Source of the DNA: Nocardiopsis_C rhodophaea
GTDB taxonomy: Bacteria > Actinomycetota > Actinomycetes > Streptosporangiales > Streptosporangiaceae
Length of the DNA: 64,000 bases
NCBI RefSeq assembly: GCF_039530945.1
Contig: NZ_BAAAPC010000014.1
Coordinates: forward strand, 62,001-126,000
Reading direction: 5' to 3'
Shown here: positions 1-10,317 of the stretch, one piece after another
How the letters are laid out: every line of letters begins with the position of its first letter
How positions within the stretch are numbered: position 1 is the stretch's first letter
The notes under the pieces: generated by a model
What the model was told of the DNA's origin: nothing
Seen by the model: only the letters and a program-made list of their open reading frames with translations
The model's database searches: none
Program-made: the position numbers and the translations under genes

Positions 1-2352
1 GATGGCAAACGCCGGACCACCGTGGGCTTCGCCCTCACCGTCTTGCAGCGCCGACTGGCTTCCAGCCCCCAAGCGATCTACCGCTCGTTGCGCCGTCGCG
101 CAGATCGGTTGGAGCGCCGCCTGAACGACGTGCTGGTCGGCCGCTCGGTTGCCGATCCCGAGCCAGAGCTGGATCTAGATGCCCTGGACAACCCTGAAGA
201 GCACAATGCCGCCGAGATCGAGCAGGCCGAGGAGGAGCTCCTGGACTCCGCTACCGCGGCGCAGACGGCGAACGAGCTGCGCACTGAGCTTGGGGAGCTG
301 GCGGACCTGATCGCCTTGGCCAAGCAGGTGCGCGACAGTGGCACCGACCGCAAGTGGGCCGAGCTACGCACCATCCTGGAGGACAACGCGCTGGCCCACC
401 ACTCTGACGGCGCCCCGCGCAAGCTCATTATCTTCACCGAGCACCGGGACACATTGGACTATCTCAGCACCCGGATCCGTACCCTGCTGGGCAGGCCTAA
501 CGCGGTGCAAGCCATTCATGGCGGTGTGCGCCGTGCCGAGCGGCGGCGTATCACCACCGAGTTCACTAACAACACCGCCTGCCATGTACTACTGGCCACC
601 GACGCCGCTGGCGAAGGCCTGAACCTGCAGGCCGCACACCTGATGGTGAATTACGACCTGCCATGGAACCCGAACCGCATCGAGCAGCGCTTTGGCCGGA
701 TCCACCGCATCGGACAGACCGAGGTGTGCAGGCTGTGGAACTTGGTGGCCGCCAACACTCGAGAGGGCGCGGTGTTCACCCGGCTGCTGGACAAGGTTGA
801 AGAGCAGCGCGCCGCTTACGGTGGCAAGGTCTTCGATGTGCTGGGGGCGGCGTTCGAGGAGACCCCGCTGCGCGGATTGCTGGTGGAGGCGATCCGCTAC
901 GGCGAGCGTCCTGAGGTCCGCGCGAAGATGAACCGTGTGATCGATGACAGGGTCGCTGAAGGGCTCAAGGATCTTCTGGAGGAGCAAGCACTCGCCCATG
1001 ACACTCTGGCCGAGGCCGACCTGGAGGCGCTGCGTCGCCAGATGGACGAGGCTCGCACGCGCCGTCTGCAACCCCACTACATCGAATGGGCCTTCCGCCA
1101 CGCCTTCGACCGGCTGGGCGGGCGGATGGCGCGGCGGGAGAAGGGCCGCTACGAGATTAGTAACGTCCCTGTCCCCGTGCGGCATGCCGCACGCAACCGG
1201 TCGGTGTCCACTAAGTACCACCGCGTCACCTTCGACATTGAGCGCACCGAATTTGACGGCGGTGCCCGCGCCGACCTGCTGGCCCCCGGCCATCCGCTTC
1301 ACGACGCGGTGGCCGATCTGACCATTGAGCAGTTGTCCGACGCGCTAGAGCGGGGCACTGTGCTGGTGTCGCCGAAGGTTGACCGTCCAGCACTCCTCGT
1401 GGGGGTCTTGGAGGAGGTGGCCGACGCTACCGGTGCCTGTGTGGCGCGTCGTCTCGGCTACGCCTATGTGGGTGATGACGGGACCGTTACTCCCGCCGGT
1501 CCCGCCCCTTACCTGGATTGCCTGCCAGCACCTGATGTGGAGGCCGTGCAGCAGGCCCGCGCACTGCCGTGGCTGGGCGACGCGGAAGAGAAGGCCACGA
1601 GCTGGATGGTTGAGCATCGGCTCCCGGACTACCTGGAGGAAGTGCGGCAGCGGCGGGCCCGAGAGATCCAGCGCACCCGCGAGCAGGTGGTACAACGGCT
1701 CACTCAGGAGATCAATCGTCTGGACAGCGAGGCTGCCGCTGCGAAGGTAGAGGAGACGGCCGGTAAGAAGCCCAAGGAGTCGTCCGAGGGCCTGGAGCGT
1801 AAAGCCGCCGAGCTGGCTGCGCGCCTTGTGCGGCGAGGGGAGCAGTTGGACCGACAGGAGCAGATGTCCACCAAGCCACCGCAGCTGGTGACTTCGGCTC
1901 TGGTCATCCCGGTGAGCATGGTCGAGCCGGATCTCCCAGCCGATGCGCCTGTGCACGCGGTGGAAACCAAGGAGGTGGAGCGTCGTGGCGTGACTGCCGT
2001 GTTGGCGCGGGAGCGCGCGCTCGGACGTACCCCGGTGGAACAGGCCTTCAACAACCCCGGCTACGACGTGCTGTCGGACGCCCCCGGTGGAGACCCTATC
2101 CGTATCGAGGTGAAGGCGCGCCTGGCCGGAGCGGGGCACTTCTTCGTCACCCACAACGAGGTGATCGTCAGCAAGAACGCCGCGCCGCGGTACCGGCTGG
2201 CGCTGGTGCGGGTTGATCCTCGTGGTTCGGAACACGACGAGGTGCGGTACCTGGCTGACCCGTTCAACGCAGTGGAGCTAGGTGGGCGGGAAATCACTGG
2301 CATCCGCGCGGACTGGGCTCGCTACTGGGACAAGGGGAGGGCACCCTTCTGA
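1..2352 (+). CDS. SNF2-type helicase with DUF3883-like C-terminus (5' partial)
   Basis: The frame is open to base 1, so the N-terminal ATP-binding lobe lies outside the window and the internal GTG at 22 is not the start. What remains is the superfamily 2 helicase C-terminal lobe: ATDAAGEGLN (motif V) and QRFGRIHRIGQ (motif VI, arginine finger). A long charged helical middle follows. The last ~120 residues resemble DUF3883, with an IEVKAR segment like those of nuclease-fold domains. Inferred role: ATP-driven DNA translocase of a multi-gene phage-defence or restriction system with the next two genes, all on the same strand. The family assignment is firm; the system role is inferred from neighbours. 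A PLD nuclease or further partners could lie to the left, out of view. Confidence 0.85.
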   Translation, partial: DGKRRTTVGFALTVLQRRLASSPQAIYRSLRRRADRLERRLNDVLVGRSVADPEPELDLDALDNPEEHNAAEIEQAEEELLDSATAAQTANELRTELGELADLIALAKQVRDSGTDRKWAELRTILEDNALAHHSDGAPRKLIIFTEHRDTLDYLSTRIRTLLGRPNAVQAIHGGVRRAERRRITTEFTNNTACHVLLATDAAGEGLNLQAAHLMVNYDLPWNPNRIEQRFGRIHRIGQTEVCRLWNLVAANTREGAVFTRLLDKVEEQRAAYGGKVFDVLGAAFEETPLRGLLVEAIRYGERPEVRAKMNRVIDDRVAEGLKDLLEEQALAHDTLAEADLEALRRQMDEARTRRLQPHYIEWAFRHAFDRLGGRMARREKGRYEISNVPVPVRHAARNRSVSTKYHRVTFDIERTEFDGGARADLLAPGHPLHDAVADLTIEQLSDALERGTVLVSPKVDRPALLVGVLEEVADATGACVARRLGYAYVGDDGTVTPAGPAPYLDCLPAPDVEAVQQARALPWLGDAEEKATSWMVEHRLPDYLEEVRQRRAREIQRTREQVVQRLTQEINRLDSEAAAAKVEETAGKKPKESSEGLERKAAELAARLVRRGEQLDRQEQMSTKPPQLVTSALVIPVSMVEPDLPADAPVHAVETKEVERRGVTAVLARERALGRTPVEQAFNNPGYDVLSDAPGGDPIRIEVKARLAGAGHFFVTHNEVIVSKNAAPRYRLALVRVDPRGSEHDEVRYLADPFNAVELGGREITGIRADWARYWDKGRAPF

Positions 2353-2468
2353 CGAGGCGCCTAGTATTGGTGGGTTGTGATAGCAGGATTCCGACCTGCG
2401 ATGACTCGGGAGCGTGACCGATCATCACCGCGTGCTATGGGTCGGATCCGTTACGGTATGTGAGGATA

Positions 2469-2503
2469 GCGGATTAGTCCCGTCTTGCTTGGGGCCAATC
2501 CGC
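2469..2503 (+). promoter_or_regulatory. Hairpin in the methyltransferase leader
   Basis: GCGGATT at 2469-2475 pairs with AATCCGC at 2497-2503, and inner TCCC/GGGG extends the stem. It sits in the ~200-base gap before the methyltransferase, about 50 bases upstream of the preferred start. It could be an attenuator, an operator or a weak terminator. No T-run follows, so the function is unknown. Confidence 0.3.
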
Positions 2504-2551
2504 AGGGGGGATCGGAATCCGGTGTACTGGGCGGGAAGGGCAAGTTCTTCG

Positions 2552-5332
2552 GTGGGCAAACCGAAACTGATCGAGGTGGCGCTGCCGCTTGAGGCGATCA
2601 ACAAGGAATCAGCGCGGGAGAAGTCGATTCGTCACGGTCATCCCTCCACCCTGCATCTCTGGTGGGCGCGCCGCCCGCTGGCCGCAGCACGGGCAGTGCT
2701 CTTTGCGCAGCTTGTAGATGATCCCTCGGCGCATCCCGATAAATTTCCTACCGAGGAACTGCAGCGCAAGGAGCGTGACCGGCTGCATGGCATTATCGAG
2801 CGGCTGGTCAAATGGAAGAACGTGCGCGACGAGAAGCTGCTGGCCGAGGCGCGTGAGGAGATCATGTCCTCCACCGGTGGCAATCCGCCTCCCATCCTTG
2901 ACCCCTTCGCTGGCGGCGGCACTATCCCCTTGGAAGCCCAGCGGCTTGGCCTGGAGGCGCACGCCTCCGACCTCAACCCGGTGGCAGTGCTGATCAACAA
3001 GGCGTTGATCGAGATCCCGCCGAAGTTCCGCGACCAGCCGCCGGTCTCCCCCGGCCTGGCCGAGTCCCAGATTCGCGAGTGGAAAGGTGCCGAAGGGCTG
3101 GCCGCCGATGTGCGCGCCTATGGCGAGTGGATGCGCGACGAGGCGGAGAAGCGCATCGGGCACCTGTACCCGAAAGCCACGCTGCCGGACGGGTCCGAGG
3201 CGATGGTGATCGCCTGGATCTGGGCACGCACCGTGACCTGCCCGAATCCGGCCTGCGGTATCGAGATGCCCCTGGTGAGGTCGTGGTGGCTGGGGAAGAA
3301 GAAGGGGAAAGAAGCTTACGTCGTACCGACAGTTGTGCCGGACACATCGCACCCGAGTGGAAAGCGAGTGAAGTTCGAGATCGGGCATGACACGGCGGGG
3401 GCACCGACCAATAACCAAGACGGGACGATGTCGGGGCGCCATGGTGCTGTTTGCGTCGCCTGTGATGGCGTGGTGAGTAAAGACACCATTAAGGCCGAGG
3501 GCATTGCGGGCAGGATGGGCGCCGTCCTCATGTCCATCGTGGCCGAAGGGCGCCGTCGTAGGAACTACCTTCCTCCGACGCCAGAGCATGAGGAGGAAGC
3601 GAGGACGCAGAGGCCGGAAAACGTCCCGGACCAAGAACTTGGCTATGATCCCCGTAATCTCTGGACACCACTATACGGATTGACACGGTTCTCTGGCCTG
3701 TTCACCAATCGCCAGCTTCTCGTGCTGACCACTTTGAGCGACCTCGTGGCGGAGGTTCGAGATCGAGTGCTTGAGGACGGCGGAACTCCTGCCTATGGGG
3801 ACGCTGTCGCTACATATCTTGGATTTGCTGTCAGTCGTCTTTCGGACTATGGCTCAAGTATCTCGACGTGGATGCCGGACCCTAAGAACGAGGGGGTGCG
3901 GAACACTTTTGCGCGACAGGCCATTCCAATGGTGTGGGACTTCGCAGAAGTTAATCCTTTCTCTGAATCATCCGGAAATTTTTCCTTCATGGTGAGAGGG
4001 GTTGTCCGAGTTCTAGACGCGCTCGAACCAGTTGGGAGTGCAAGCGCCCACCAGGCGGATGCAGCCTCAAAGATAGGCGGGAAAGAGGGGTTGATCAGCA
4101 CCGACCCTCCCTATTATGACAACATTGGATATTCCGACCTGTCGGACTACTTCTACATCTGGCTAAGACGCGCTCTTCGCAGCGTTTACCCTGATTTGCT
4201 GGCGACGATGCTCGTTCCAAAGTCAGAAGAGCTTGTTGCTAATCCCTACCGTCACGGCGGAAAGGATGGGGCTAAGGAGTTCTTCGAGGGTGGATTTCGT
4301 TCGTTTTTTGCCAAAGCGCGGAAGTCTGCCCGATCTGACTTCCCTATCACCGTCTATTACGCCTTTAAACAATCGGAATCCGACGACGGTGGTGAGGTGT
4401 CCACAGGTTGGGAAACTCTGCTGGACGGAATGATTCAGTCGGGTTGGGAGATTACCTCCACATGGCCGAACCGTAGCGAGCGCAGCGGCCGGATGATTTC
4501 TGTGGGCGCCAATGCCCTGGCCTCGGCGATCGTTCTTTCCCTCCGCCCCCGCCCTGAAACAGCCCCCATCACTGACAGGCGGGGCTTCATCGGCGCGTTG
4601 GAGGATGAGCTTCCGGACGCGCTGCGGAAACTGCGGCAGGGTCGGATTTCCCCTGTGGACCTGCCCCAGGCCGCTATTGGTCCTGGGATGGCGGTGTTTA
4701 GCCGGTACGCAAAGGTCATCGAGCCTGACGGTAAAAATATGACCGTACGCAGCGCACTGGCGCGTATCAACGAAATCCTGGACCAAGTGGTCAGCGAGCA
4801 GGAGGGCGACTTCGACGCTGGTACTCGGTTCGCGCTGGCGTGGTATCGCCAGCACGGCTATGAGGCTGGCAAGTTCGGCGACGCCGACAACCTGGCCCGG
4901 GCCCGCAACACGAGTGTGGCCGTCATGGACCGGGAGGGCATACTCATCAGCCGCGCTGGCAAGGTGCAGCTGATTCATCCCGCTGACCTTCCTGCGGACT
5001 ACAACGTGCTCAGCGACCGGCACGTGGGGACATGGGAGGTGCTGCACCACCTCATCCGGATCCTGGAATCTGACGGCGTCACCCCCGCCGGGGTGTTCCT
5101 GAGCGCCGCGCAGTCGCGGGACGACGCCGCCGACCCTGACCTCATCACGGAACTCGGCCACCTGTTGTTTCGCATTGCTGAGGACACCAAGCGGCCTAAG
5201 GATGCCCTCGCCTTTAACACACTGGTCACCAGCTGGCCGGAGATCTTGGAGGCCGCACGCTCGGAGCCCAAGGAGCCGACTGCCGTCCAGAGCGCGATCG
5301 ACTTCAGCGAGGAGACCGACGAGGAGACCTGA
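2552..5332 (+). CDS. DUF1156-domain DNA methyltransferase (probable N6-adenine)
   Basis: The N-terminus carries the DUF1156 signature (KLIEVALPLEAINKESAREK, then HLWWARRPLAAARA). It is followed by the SAM-binding motif DPFAGGGTIPLEA and, about 400 residues later, the catalytic DPPYYDNIGYSDL. That motif order and DPPY suggest an exocyclic amino methylase, most likely adenine N6. I prefer the GTG at 2552 because homologues begin just before KPKLIEVALP and an AAGGG lies 11 bases upstream. An open frame reaches back to 2414, but its extra residues look non-coding. The protein is about 926 aa. In a defence setting it would mark host DNA for the helicase/ATPase partners. No separate restriction endonuclease is visible. 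Confidence 0.85.
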   Translation: MGKPKLIEVALPLEAINKESAREKSIRHGHPSTLHLWWARRPLAAARAVLFAQLVDDPSAHPDKFPTEELQRKERDRLHGIIERLVKWKNVRDEKLLAEAREEIMSSTGGNPPPILDPFAGGGTIPLEAQRLGLEAHASDLNPVAVLINKALIEIPPKFRDQPPVSPGLAESQIREWKGAEGLAADVRAYGEWMRDEAEKRIGHLYPKATLPDGSEAMVIAWIWARTVTCPNPACGIEMPLVRSWWLGKKKGKEAYVVPTVVPDTSHPSGKRVKFEIGHDTAGAPTNNQDGTMSGRHGAVCVACDGVVSKDTIKAEGIAGRMGAVLMSIVAEGRRRRNYLPPTPEHEEEARTQRPENVPDQELGYDPRNLWTPLYGLTRFSGLFTNRQLLVLTTLSDLVAEVRDRVLEDGGTPAYGDAVATYLGFAVSRLSDYGSSISTWMPDPKNEGVRNTFARQAIPMVWDFAEVNPFSESSGNFSFMVRGVVRVLDALEPVGSASAHQADAASKIGGKEGLISTDPPYYDNIGYSDLSDYFYIWLRRALRSVYPDLLATMLVPKSEELVANPYRHGGKDGAKEFFEGGFRSFFAKARKSARSDFPITVYYAFKQSESDDGGEVSTGWETLLDGMIQSGWEITSTWPNRSERSGRMISVGANALASAIVLSLRPRPETAPITDRRGFIGALEDELPDALRKLRQGRISPVDLPQAAIGPGMAVFSRYAKVIEPDGKNMTVRSALARINEILDQVVSEQEGDFDAGTRFALAWYRQHGYEAGKFGDADNLARARNTSVAVMDREGILISRAGKVQLIHPADLPADYNVLSDRHVGTWEVLHHLIRILESDGVTPAGVFLSAAQSRDDAADPDLITELGHLLFRIAEDTKRPKDALAFNTLVTSWPEILEAARSEPKEPTAVQSAIDFSEETDEET

Positions 5333-5413
5333 TAGCGCCCCCTGCCACAAACCCCTGAGTCCGATCCCCTGGCCCCACACGCCGAGTTCCGCTCTCACCT
5401 GGAAGGTCTGACC

Positions 5414-8400
5414 GTGGCCCAGAGCAACCGCGACCGGATCAACAAGATGTTCGAGATCCTTGCCCCGCCGCTGGACGATTACATTTCCGCGGCGATCGGT
5501 AAAAGAACCCAGACCGGGGCGGAATGGACCAAGCTGGTCGAGGACAAAGATGCCAAGAACGGCGCATCTGGCAAGCAGTACGACCCGCTCGACCCCCAGG
5601 TGCAGCTGCGGATGCTGACGGAGAGCACCATTACCGCGAACGTGAGGCAGGGTTGGTACCCCTTCCGCGAGCGGTTGGGCCACGCCGGCCTGTCCTTCGC
5701 CTCCGAGCTGCGGGACGTGCGCAACAAATGGGCGCACAACGGTTCCTTCAGCGACGACGACGCCTATCGAGCCCTGGACACCGGCGAACGATTGCTACAG
5801 CTGGTCAACGCCCCCGACGCGGCCGATCAGGTTAAGGCTATCCGGCATAACCTGCGCCGGGTCACCGCTGACAAGGACGACAGGCGTACCCTGAAGTCTG
5901 CAGTCACCAGCACCGAATCCACCGGCCTGCGCCCCTGGCGCGAGGTGCTGCGCCCGCACCAGGATGTGGCTACAGGTAACTTCCACGCCTCGGAGTTCGC
6001 TGCTGACCTGTACAAGGTGGCCGTCGGCGCCCAGGATCAAGGTCGGGAATACGCCGACCCGGTGGAGTTTTTCCACCGCACCTATCTCACCGAAGGGCTG
6101 CGCGACCTGATCGAGCGCGCTGCGCGGCGTCTGAATGGTGACGACAATGCCTCCCCGGTGATCAATCTGCAGACCAACTTCGGCGGCGGTAAAACCCATT
6201 CCATGCTGTCGCTGTGGCACCTGGCTGGCGAGACCGAGCTGAGCGACTACCCGCAGGCGCTCCAAGACCTGCTTTCCGGCGCCAAATACACACCGAAGAA
6301 GATCCGCCGGGTAGCCATCGTCGGCAACCACTTCAGCCCGTCCGGGGAGGAGAAACCGGACGGGACCCGCGTCAGGACGGTCTGGGGGGAGCTGGCCTGG
6401 CAGCTAGGAGGCGCCGAAGGCTACCAGTTGGTGGCTGAGGCTGACCTAAAGTCAACACCTCCCGGCAAAGCGCTGCACACGCTGCTGGAGCGGTACTCCC
6501 CGGCGGTGATCCTGATCGACGAGTGGGTGGCCTATGCCCGCAGTCTGGTCGGCCGCGACGATCTGCCCGGCGGCACCTTCGACGACCAGTTCACTTTCGC
6601 CCAGGCGTTGACCGAGGCAGTTAAGGGCACCAGCGGGGTACTATTGGCGATCTCCATCCCCGCCTCGGAGACCGGCGACGATGCTGAGCCTGTCGGCAGC
6701 GCCGAGGAAGTCGGCGGCGAGAACGGGCTTCGGGCACTGAAGCGGCTGCAAAACGTGGTCCGCAGGGTGGCCGACCAGTGGCGGCCAGCATCCTCCGACG
6801 AGGCTTACCACATTGTCCGACAGCGGCTATTCATTGAACCCGACGGTGAGGCTCTAGCGGCGATCGGTGCCACCGCCCGCGCCTTCGGCGAGCTGTACCG
6901 CGGCAAGGAATCCGACAATTTTCCGCGGGAGTCCCGGGACCTGCGCTACGAGGAACGCATCAGGCACACTTATCCTGTCCATCCCGAGCTCTTCGACCGG
7001 TTGTACGAAGACTGGTCAGGCCTGGACCGCTTCCAGCGCACCCGTGGTGTGCTGCGCTTGATGAACACGGTGATCCACGCGCTGTGGGTTGGCGATGACG
7101 GATCCCCCCTGATCATGCCGGGCTCCATTCCCCTCAGTGTTGCCGCGGTGAACTCGGAACTCACGCAGTACCTGCAGGACTCCTGGAAGGCGATCATCGA
7201 CGCTGACGTCGATGGTCCCAACTCCGAGCCCGCCAAGATCGATACCGAAAAGCCGGTGCTGGGACAGCGATCACTGACTAAGCGTCTCGCCCGCACCGTG
7301 TTCTTCGGGGCTGTGCCTACCATCGGTTCCGCCCACAAGGGCCTCGAAACTCGGCGGGTATTCCTGGGTACAGCTGTGCCGGGGGATGTACTCGGCAACT
7401 TCCACACCGCGCTGACCCAGCTCGGTGACCGGGCCACCTACTTTTACTCCGGCCAAGGCAAGTACTGGTATGACCTGCACGCCAACATCACCCGTCGTGC
7501 CCGGGACCAAGCTGAGCGCCTGCCGAAGGAAGAAGTATGGGCCGAAGTCGTGCGGCGCCTGCAGACTCAGAGTGACCAGAGTGGCGCCTTCGCTGGTGTG
7601 CACGTCTGCCCCGAGGACAGCTCGGACATCCCCGACCTCGATGAGGCGCGCCTGGTCATTCTGCACCCCCGGCTGTCGCACAGCCGCAAGGACACGGCCT
7701 CCACGGCCATGGACTTCGCGCAGAAAGCCACGGAGAACAAGGGCACCGCCCACCGCGCTTTCCGCAATATGGTGGTCTACCTGGCCTGCGATACCGACCG
7801 ACTTGGCGAACTAGAGACAGGGGTCCGCGAGTACCTTGCCTGGGATATGGTGCTGTCCTCCAACGATCTGGACCTCACTCAGAACCAGCTCAACCAGGCA
7901 GAGGAGAAGAAGGCCACTGCCGACGACACGGTCAGACGGCGGCTGCTCACCGCCTACCAGTGGGCACTGGTCCCCGAGGCCGAACCCGGTAGACCGTTTA
8001 CGGTTGCAGCCACCAAAGTTGAAGGCCAGTCTCCGAAGCTCGCTGAGCGGGTTTCCAAGCGACTTGGCAACGATGGGGAGTTGTATACCCAGCAGGCGGC
8101 TTCGCTCATCCGGATGCAGATCGACGCCCTCCCATCGCTGTGGTCGGATGGGCACGTACAGGTGGGCGACCTATGGAAGGTTTATGCCTCCTATGTCTAC
8201 ATGCCGCGGCTGCGCAATCAATCAGTGCTCAACGCCGGGCTTACCGAACAACCGCTGCTGTGGGAGCGGGAAGGGTTTGCCTTGGCCCAGAGCTATGACG
8301 ACAACATCGGCCGCTACCAGGGCCTGTGGCTGCCCAGTGACGGCGGACCGGTTGCCGTCACTAACGCGCTACTGATTGTCCACCCAGAACAGGCCAATGC

Positions 8401-8800
8401 CCAGCGTTCGGCTGAGACGCTGGAGGCGCAGGAAGCCGAAGAGGGCGAAGAATCTACATCGGGGACGCCGCAGGATTCCGCCTCCACAACGGAAAATAGA
8501 GGAGCAGCGGAGGGTCCTCACACAGGACCCGAGTCTTCTCCGTCAGCCTCGGGCGGGCCAACGAAGTTGACTCGGTTTTTCGGAACCAAGGAACTTGACC
8601 CTCAGCGCTATGCGCAAGACTTCAAGTACATCTCCGATGAGATCCTCGCCCACCTGGCTGGCGCGGCCGACACTGACTTGGTCGTCCGCATCGAGATCGA
8701 GGCTACCAACGGCCACGGTTTCGACGAGTCCAAGATTCGCACGGTCTCCGAGAATGCCCGAACCCTTAAGTTCGGTCAGTCGGGATTTGAGGAGGAGTAG
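5414..8800 (+). CDS. HEPN (Swt1-type)-DUF499 AAA ATPase
   Basis: 1128 aa, GTG start with GGAAGG seven bases upstream. Residues ~1-135 form a Swt1-type HEPN domain with the RNase motif Rx4H (R103-NKWA-H108). The DUF499 ATPase follows: Walker A FGGGKTHS near residues 257-263 and Walker B VILIDEWVAYAR about 100 residues on. The C-terminal third has a low-complexity acidic/Ser linker (around 990-1040) and a small terminal domain. DUF499 proteins recur beside DUF1156 methylases and helicases in defence islands, which is exactly the context here. Inferred role: an ATPase sensor or effector, with HEPN possibly cutting RNA on activation. The fold calls are good; activity is inferred. Confidence 0.85.
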   Translation: MAQSNRDRINKMFEILAPPLDDYISAAIGKRTQTGAEWTKLVEDKDAKNGASGKQYDPLDPQVQLRMLTESTITANVRQGWYPFRERLGHAGLSFASELRDVRNKWAHNGSFSDDDAYRALDTGERLLQLVNAPDAADQVKAIRHNLRRVTADKDDRRTLKSAVTSTESTGLRPWREVLRPHQDVATGNFHASEFAADLYKVAVGAQDQGREYADPVEFFHRTYLTEGLRDLIERAARRLNGDDNASPVINLQTNFGGGKTHSMLSLWHLAGETELSDYPQALQDLLSGAKYTPKKIRRVAIVGNHFSPSGEEKPDGTRVRTVWGELAWQLGGAEGYQLVAEADLKSTPPGKALHTLLERYSPAVILIDEWVAYARSLVGRDDLPGGTFDDQFTFAQALTEAVKGTSGVLLAISIPASETGDDAEPVGSAEEVGGENGLRALKRLQNVVRRVADQWRPASSDEAYHIVRQRLFIEPDGEALAAIGATARAFGELYRGKESDNFPRESRDLRYEERIRHTYPVHPELFDRLYEDWSGLDRFQRTRGVLRLMNTVIHALWVGDDGSPLIMPGSIPLSVAAVNSELTQYLQDSWKAIIDADVDGPNSEPAKIDTEKPVLGQRSLTKRLARTVFFGAVPTIGSAHKGLETRRVFLGTAVPGDVLGNFHTALTQLGDRATYFYSGQGKYWYDLHANITRRARDQAERLPKEEVWAEVVRRLQTQSDQSGAFAGVHVCPEDSSDIPDLDEARLVILHPRLSHSRKDTASTAMDFAQKATENKGTAHRAFRNMVVYLACDTDRLGELETGVREYLAWDMVLSSNDLDLTQNQLNQAEEKKATADDTVRRRLLTAYQWALVPEAEPGRPFTVAATKVEGQSPKLAERVSKRLGNDGELYTQQAASLIRMQIDALPSLWSDGHVQVGDLWKVYASYVYMPRLRNQSVLNAGLTEQPLLWEREGFALAQSYDDNIGRYQGLWLPSDGGPVAVTNALLIVHPEQANAQRSAETLEAQEAEEGEESTSGTPQDSASTTENRGAAEGPHTGPESSPSASGGPTKLTRFFGTKELDPQRYAQDFKYISDEILAHLAGAADTDLVVRIEIEATNGHGFDESKIRTVSENARTLKFGQSGFEEE

Positions 8801-8837
8801 AGGCGGACACGGGAGACAACTGGCCGCAACCACGCTG

Positions 8838-8867
8838 CCTCCTCTCCAATCGATACTGGGGAGGAGG
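8838..8867 (+). terminator. Stem-loop after the defence operon
   Basis: CCTCCTCTCC at 8838-8847 pairs with GGGGAGGAGG at 8858-8867 (10 bp, one G-T wobble) around a 10-base loop. It lies 38 bases after the DUF499 stop. No T-run follows, as is common for actinobacterial terminators. Confidence 0.5.
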
Positions 8868-8971
8868 TCGGCGCCGTACCGCGGGGTGAGGAGGGTACTT
8901 TCCATCGGGGATGGCGCCCCTGAGATCCTTGGAGAACGTGACGAGTTCGCAGAAGGGATGGCTACTGATCT

Positions 8972-10061
8972 TTAATTGGTGATGACGGTGTGTTCCTGCT
9001 CGATGAGCTGGAGGCCGGTCTGGGCCAGCAGGCCCTCCAGGACGGTGGGGCGGCGCTGCAGACGACGCAGGGATCTTCGGACCGTCCGGGCGAGGTGGTC
9101 GATGCCGGTCACGGCCAAGTTGGCCAGCTCCCCGCGCTTGACCAGCGACCACAGTCCCTCCACCGGGTTGAGGTCGGGAGCATAGGCAGGCAGGTGGACG
9201 ACGGTGAGCCAGTCGCTGTCCTCGATGAACCGTCGCATCGCCACGCTCTTGTGCGAGTTGAGGTTGTTCCAGACCAGGACGATCGGGGCATCGAGCGCCG
9301 CGTGCGCCGCGCGGAGAAGGTCGCGGTAGTCGGTCCAGTCAAAGCCCCGCCGCCGGGGCCTGCGCGCCTTGGTGCGGGTCTGGTCGCGGGTGCGAAACAT
9401 CATCCGGGGCTCGTGGCCGGGGCGGTAGGCCACCAGGCCGGCCACCGCGATGCGCCCGGAGCCCGCCTGGTTGACGGCGATGACGGGGATGGTTCCGCGC
9501 GGTGACCAGGTGCGTGCGGTGGGCGGCCTCGGGTTGTGCCCGACTTCGTCCTCGAAGACGATCCAGGCGCCCTGGGCCGCCGCGGTCTGTTTGCGGTCGG
9601 CCAGACGTCCTTCTTCCAGACCTCTACGGCTTCTTCGCTGCGTTCGATCGCGCGGTGTGCAGGCCTCTGGCAGGACCAGCCCAGGCGGCGCAGGAGGTAC
9701 CACACGCCCGGGACGGTGTAGTCGATACCGAAGTCCTTGCTGATCAGGGCGCGGATTCGGGCCAGGGTCCAGCGCTGGTCGTCCCATCCGTGGGCGAGAG
9801 GGCCGCGGCCGAGCTGCAGTTCCAGCCGCTGGGTCTGCTCGTGGTCGAGGCGGGGGCGGGCCGGCGGCCCCGCCGAGGCCAGGGCCAGGGCTCTGCCCTG
9901 TTGCCAAGCTCTGTGCCAGCGCTGGACGGAGCGCGGGCTCACCCGCAGTTCGGTGGCGATCTGCGCGTTGGGGGTGCCTTGGGAGAAGCGGTCAGCATGC
10001 GGATCTTGTGGCGTCGCTCTCGCTCGGCGTCGCTCATGCCGCCGCCCTGGGGGTACCTCAT
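8972..10061 (-). pseudogene. IS630-family transposase, decayed
   Basis: Read on the minus strand it begins MRYPQGGGMSDAERERR, the usual IS630 start. The frame shifts near 9990-10000 (into TPNAQIATELRVSPRSVQRW, the HTH) and again near 9598 (into QGAWIVFEDEVGH). The DDE triad is damaged: first Asp in FEDE and the Glu in APDLNPVEGLW are present, but the usual VWDN motif reads VWNN (Asp to Asn). Two frameshifts plus a lost catalytic Asp mean it is inactive. Some IS630 members use one programmed frameshift, so one of the two could be natural. I could not find convincing terminal inverted repeats or a TA duplication, so the element ends are undefined. Confidence 0.85.
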
Positions 10062-10317
10062 GCTCTCGGTTATCCGTCATGAGCTGGGTCCTGTCACCTG
10101 TCCCCAAAGCGACAACACTGTTTAAGCGTCAGTAGGTGCGACTGGAGTATTACCTGCCCCCTTGGGCCAGAGCGGACCTGTCATAGGCTCCGGCTTCTCC
10201 TCCCAAAAGATCCCGTCGACAGCACGATTACCAACCTGCGCCTTCGTGAGGTATGAATACTTCTAGCGCCGTCATCTGGCATTAGCTATGCTTAGCTATT
10301 CGATGAAATGATCTGGA

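Noticed and set aside
8935..10120. Possible IS630 terminal inverted repeats (TCGC...GGGA on both sides)
   Set aside because: Only about 9 of 16 positions match and no TA duplication is evident.
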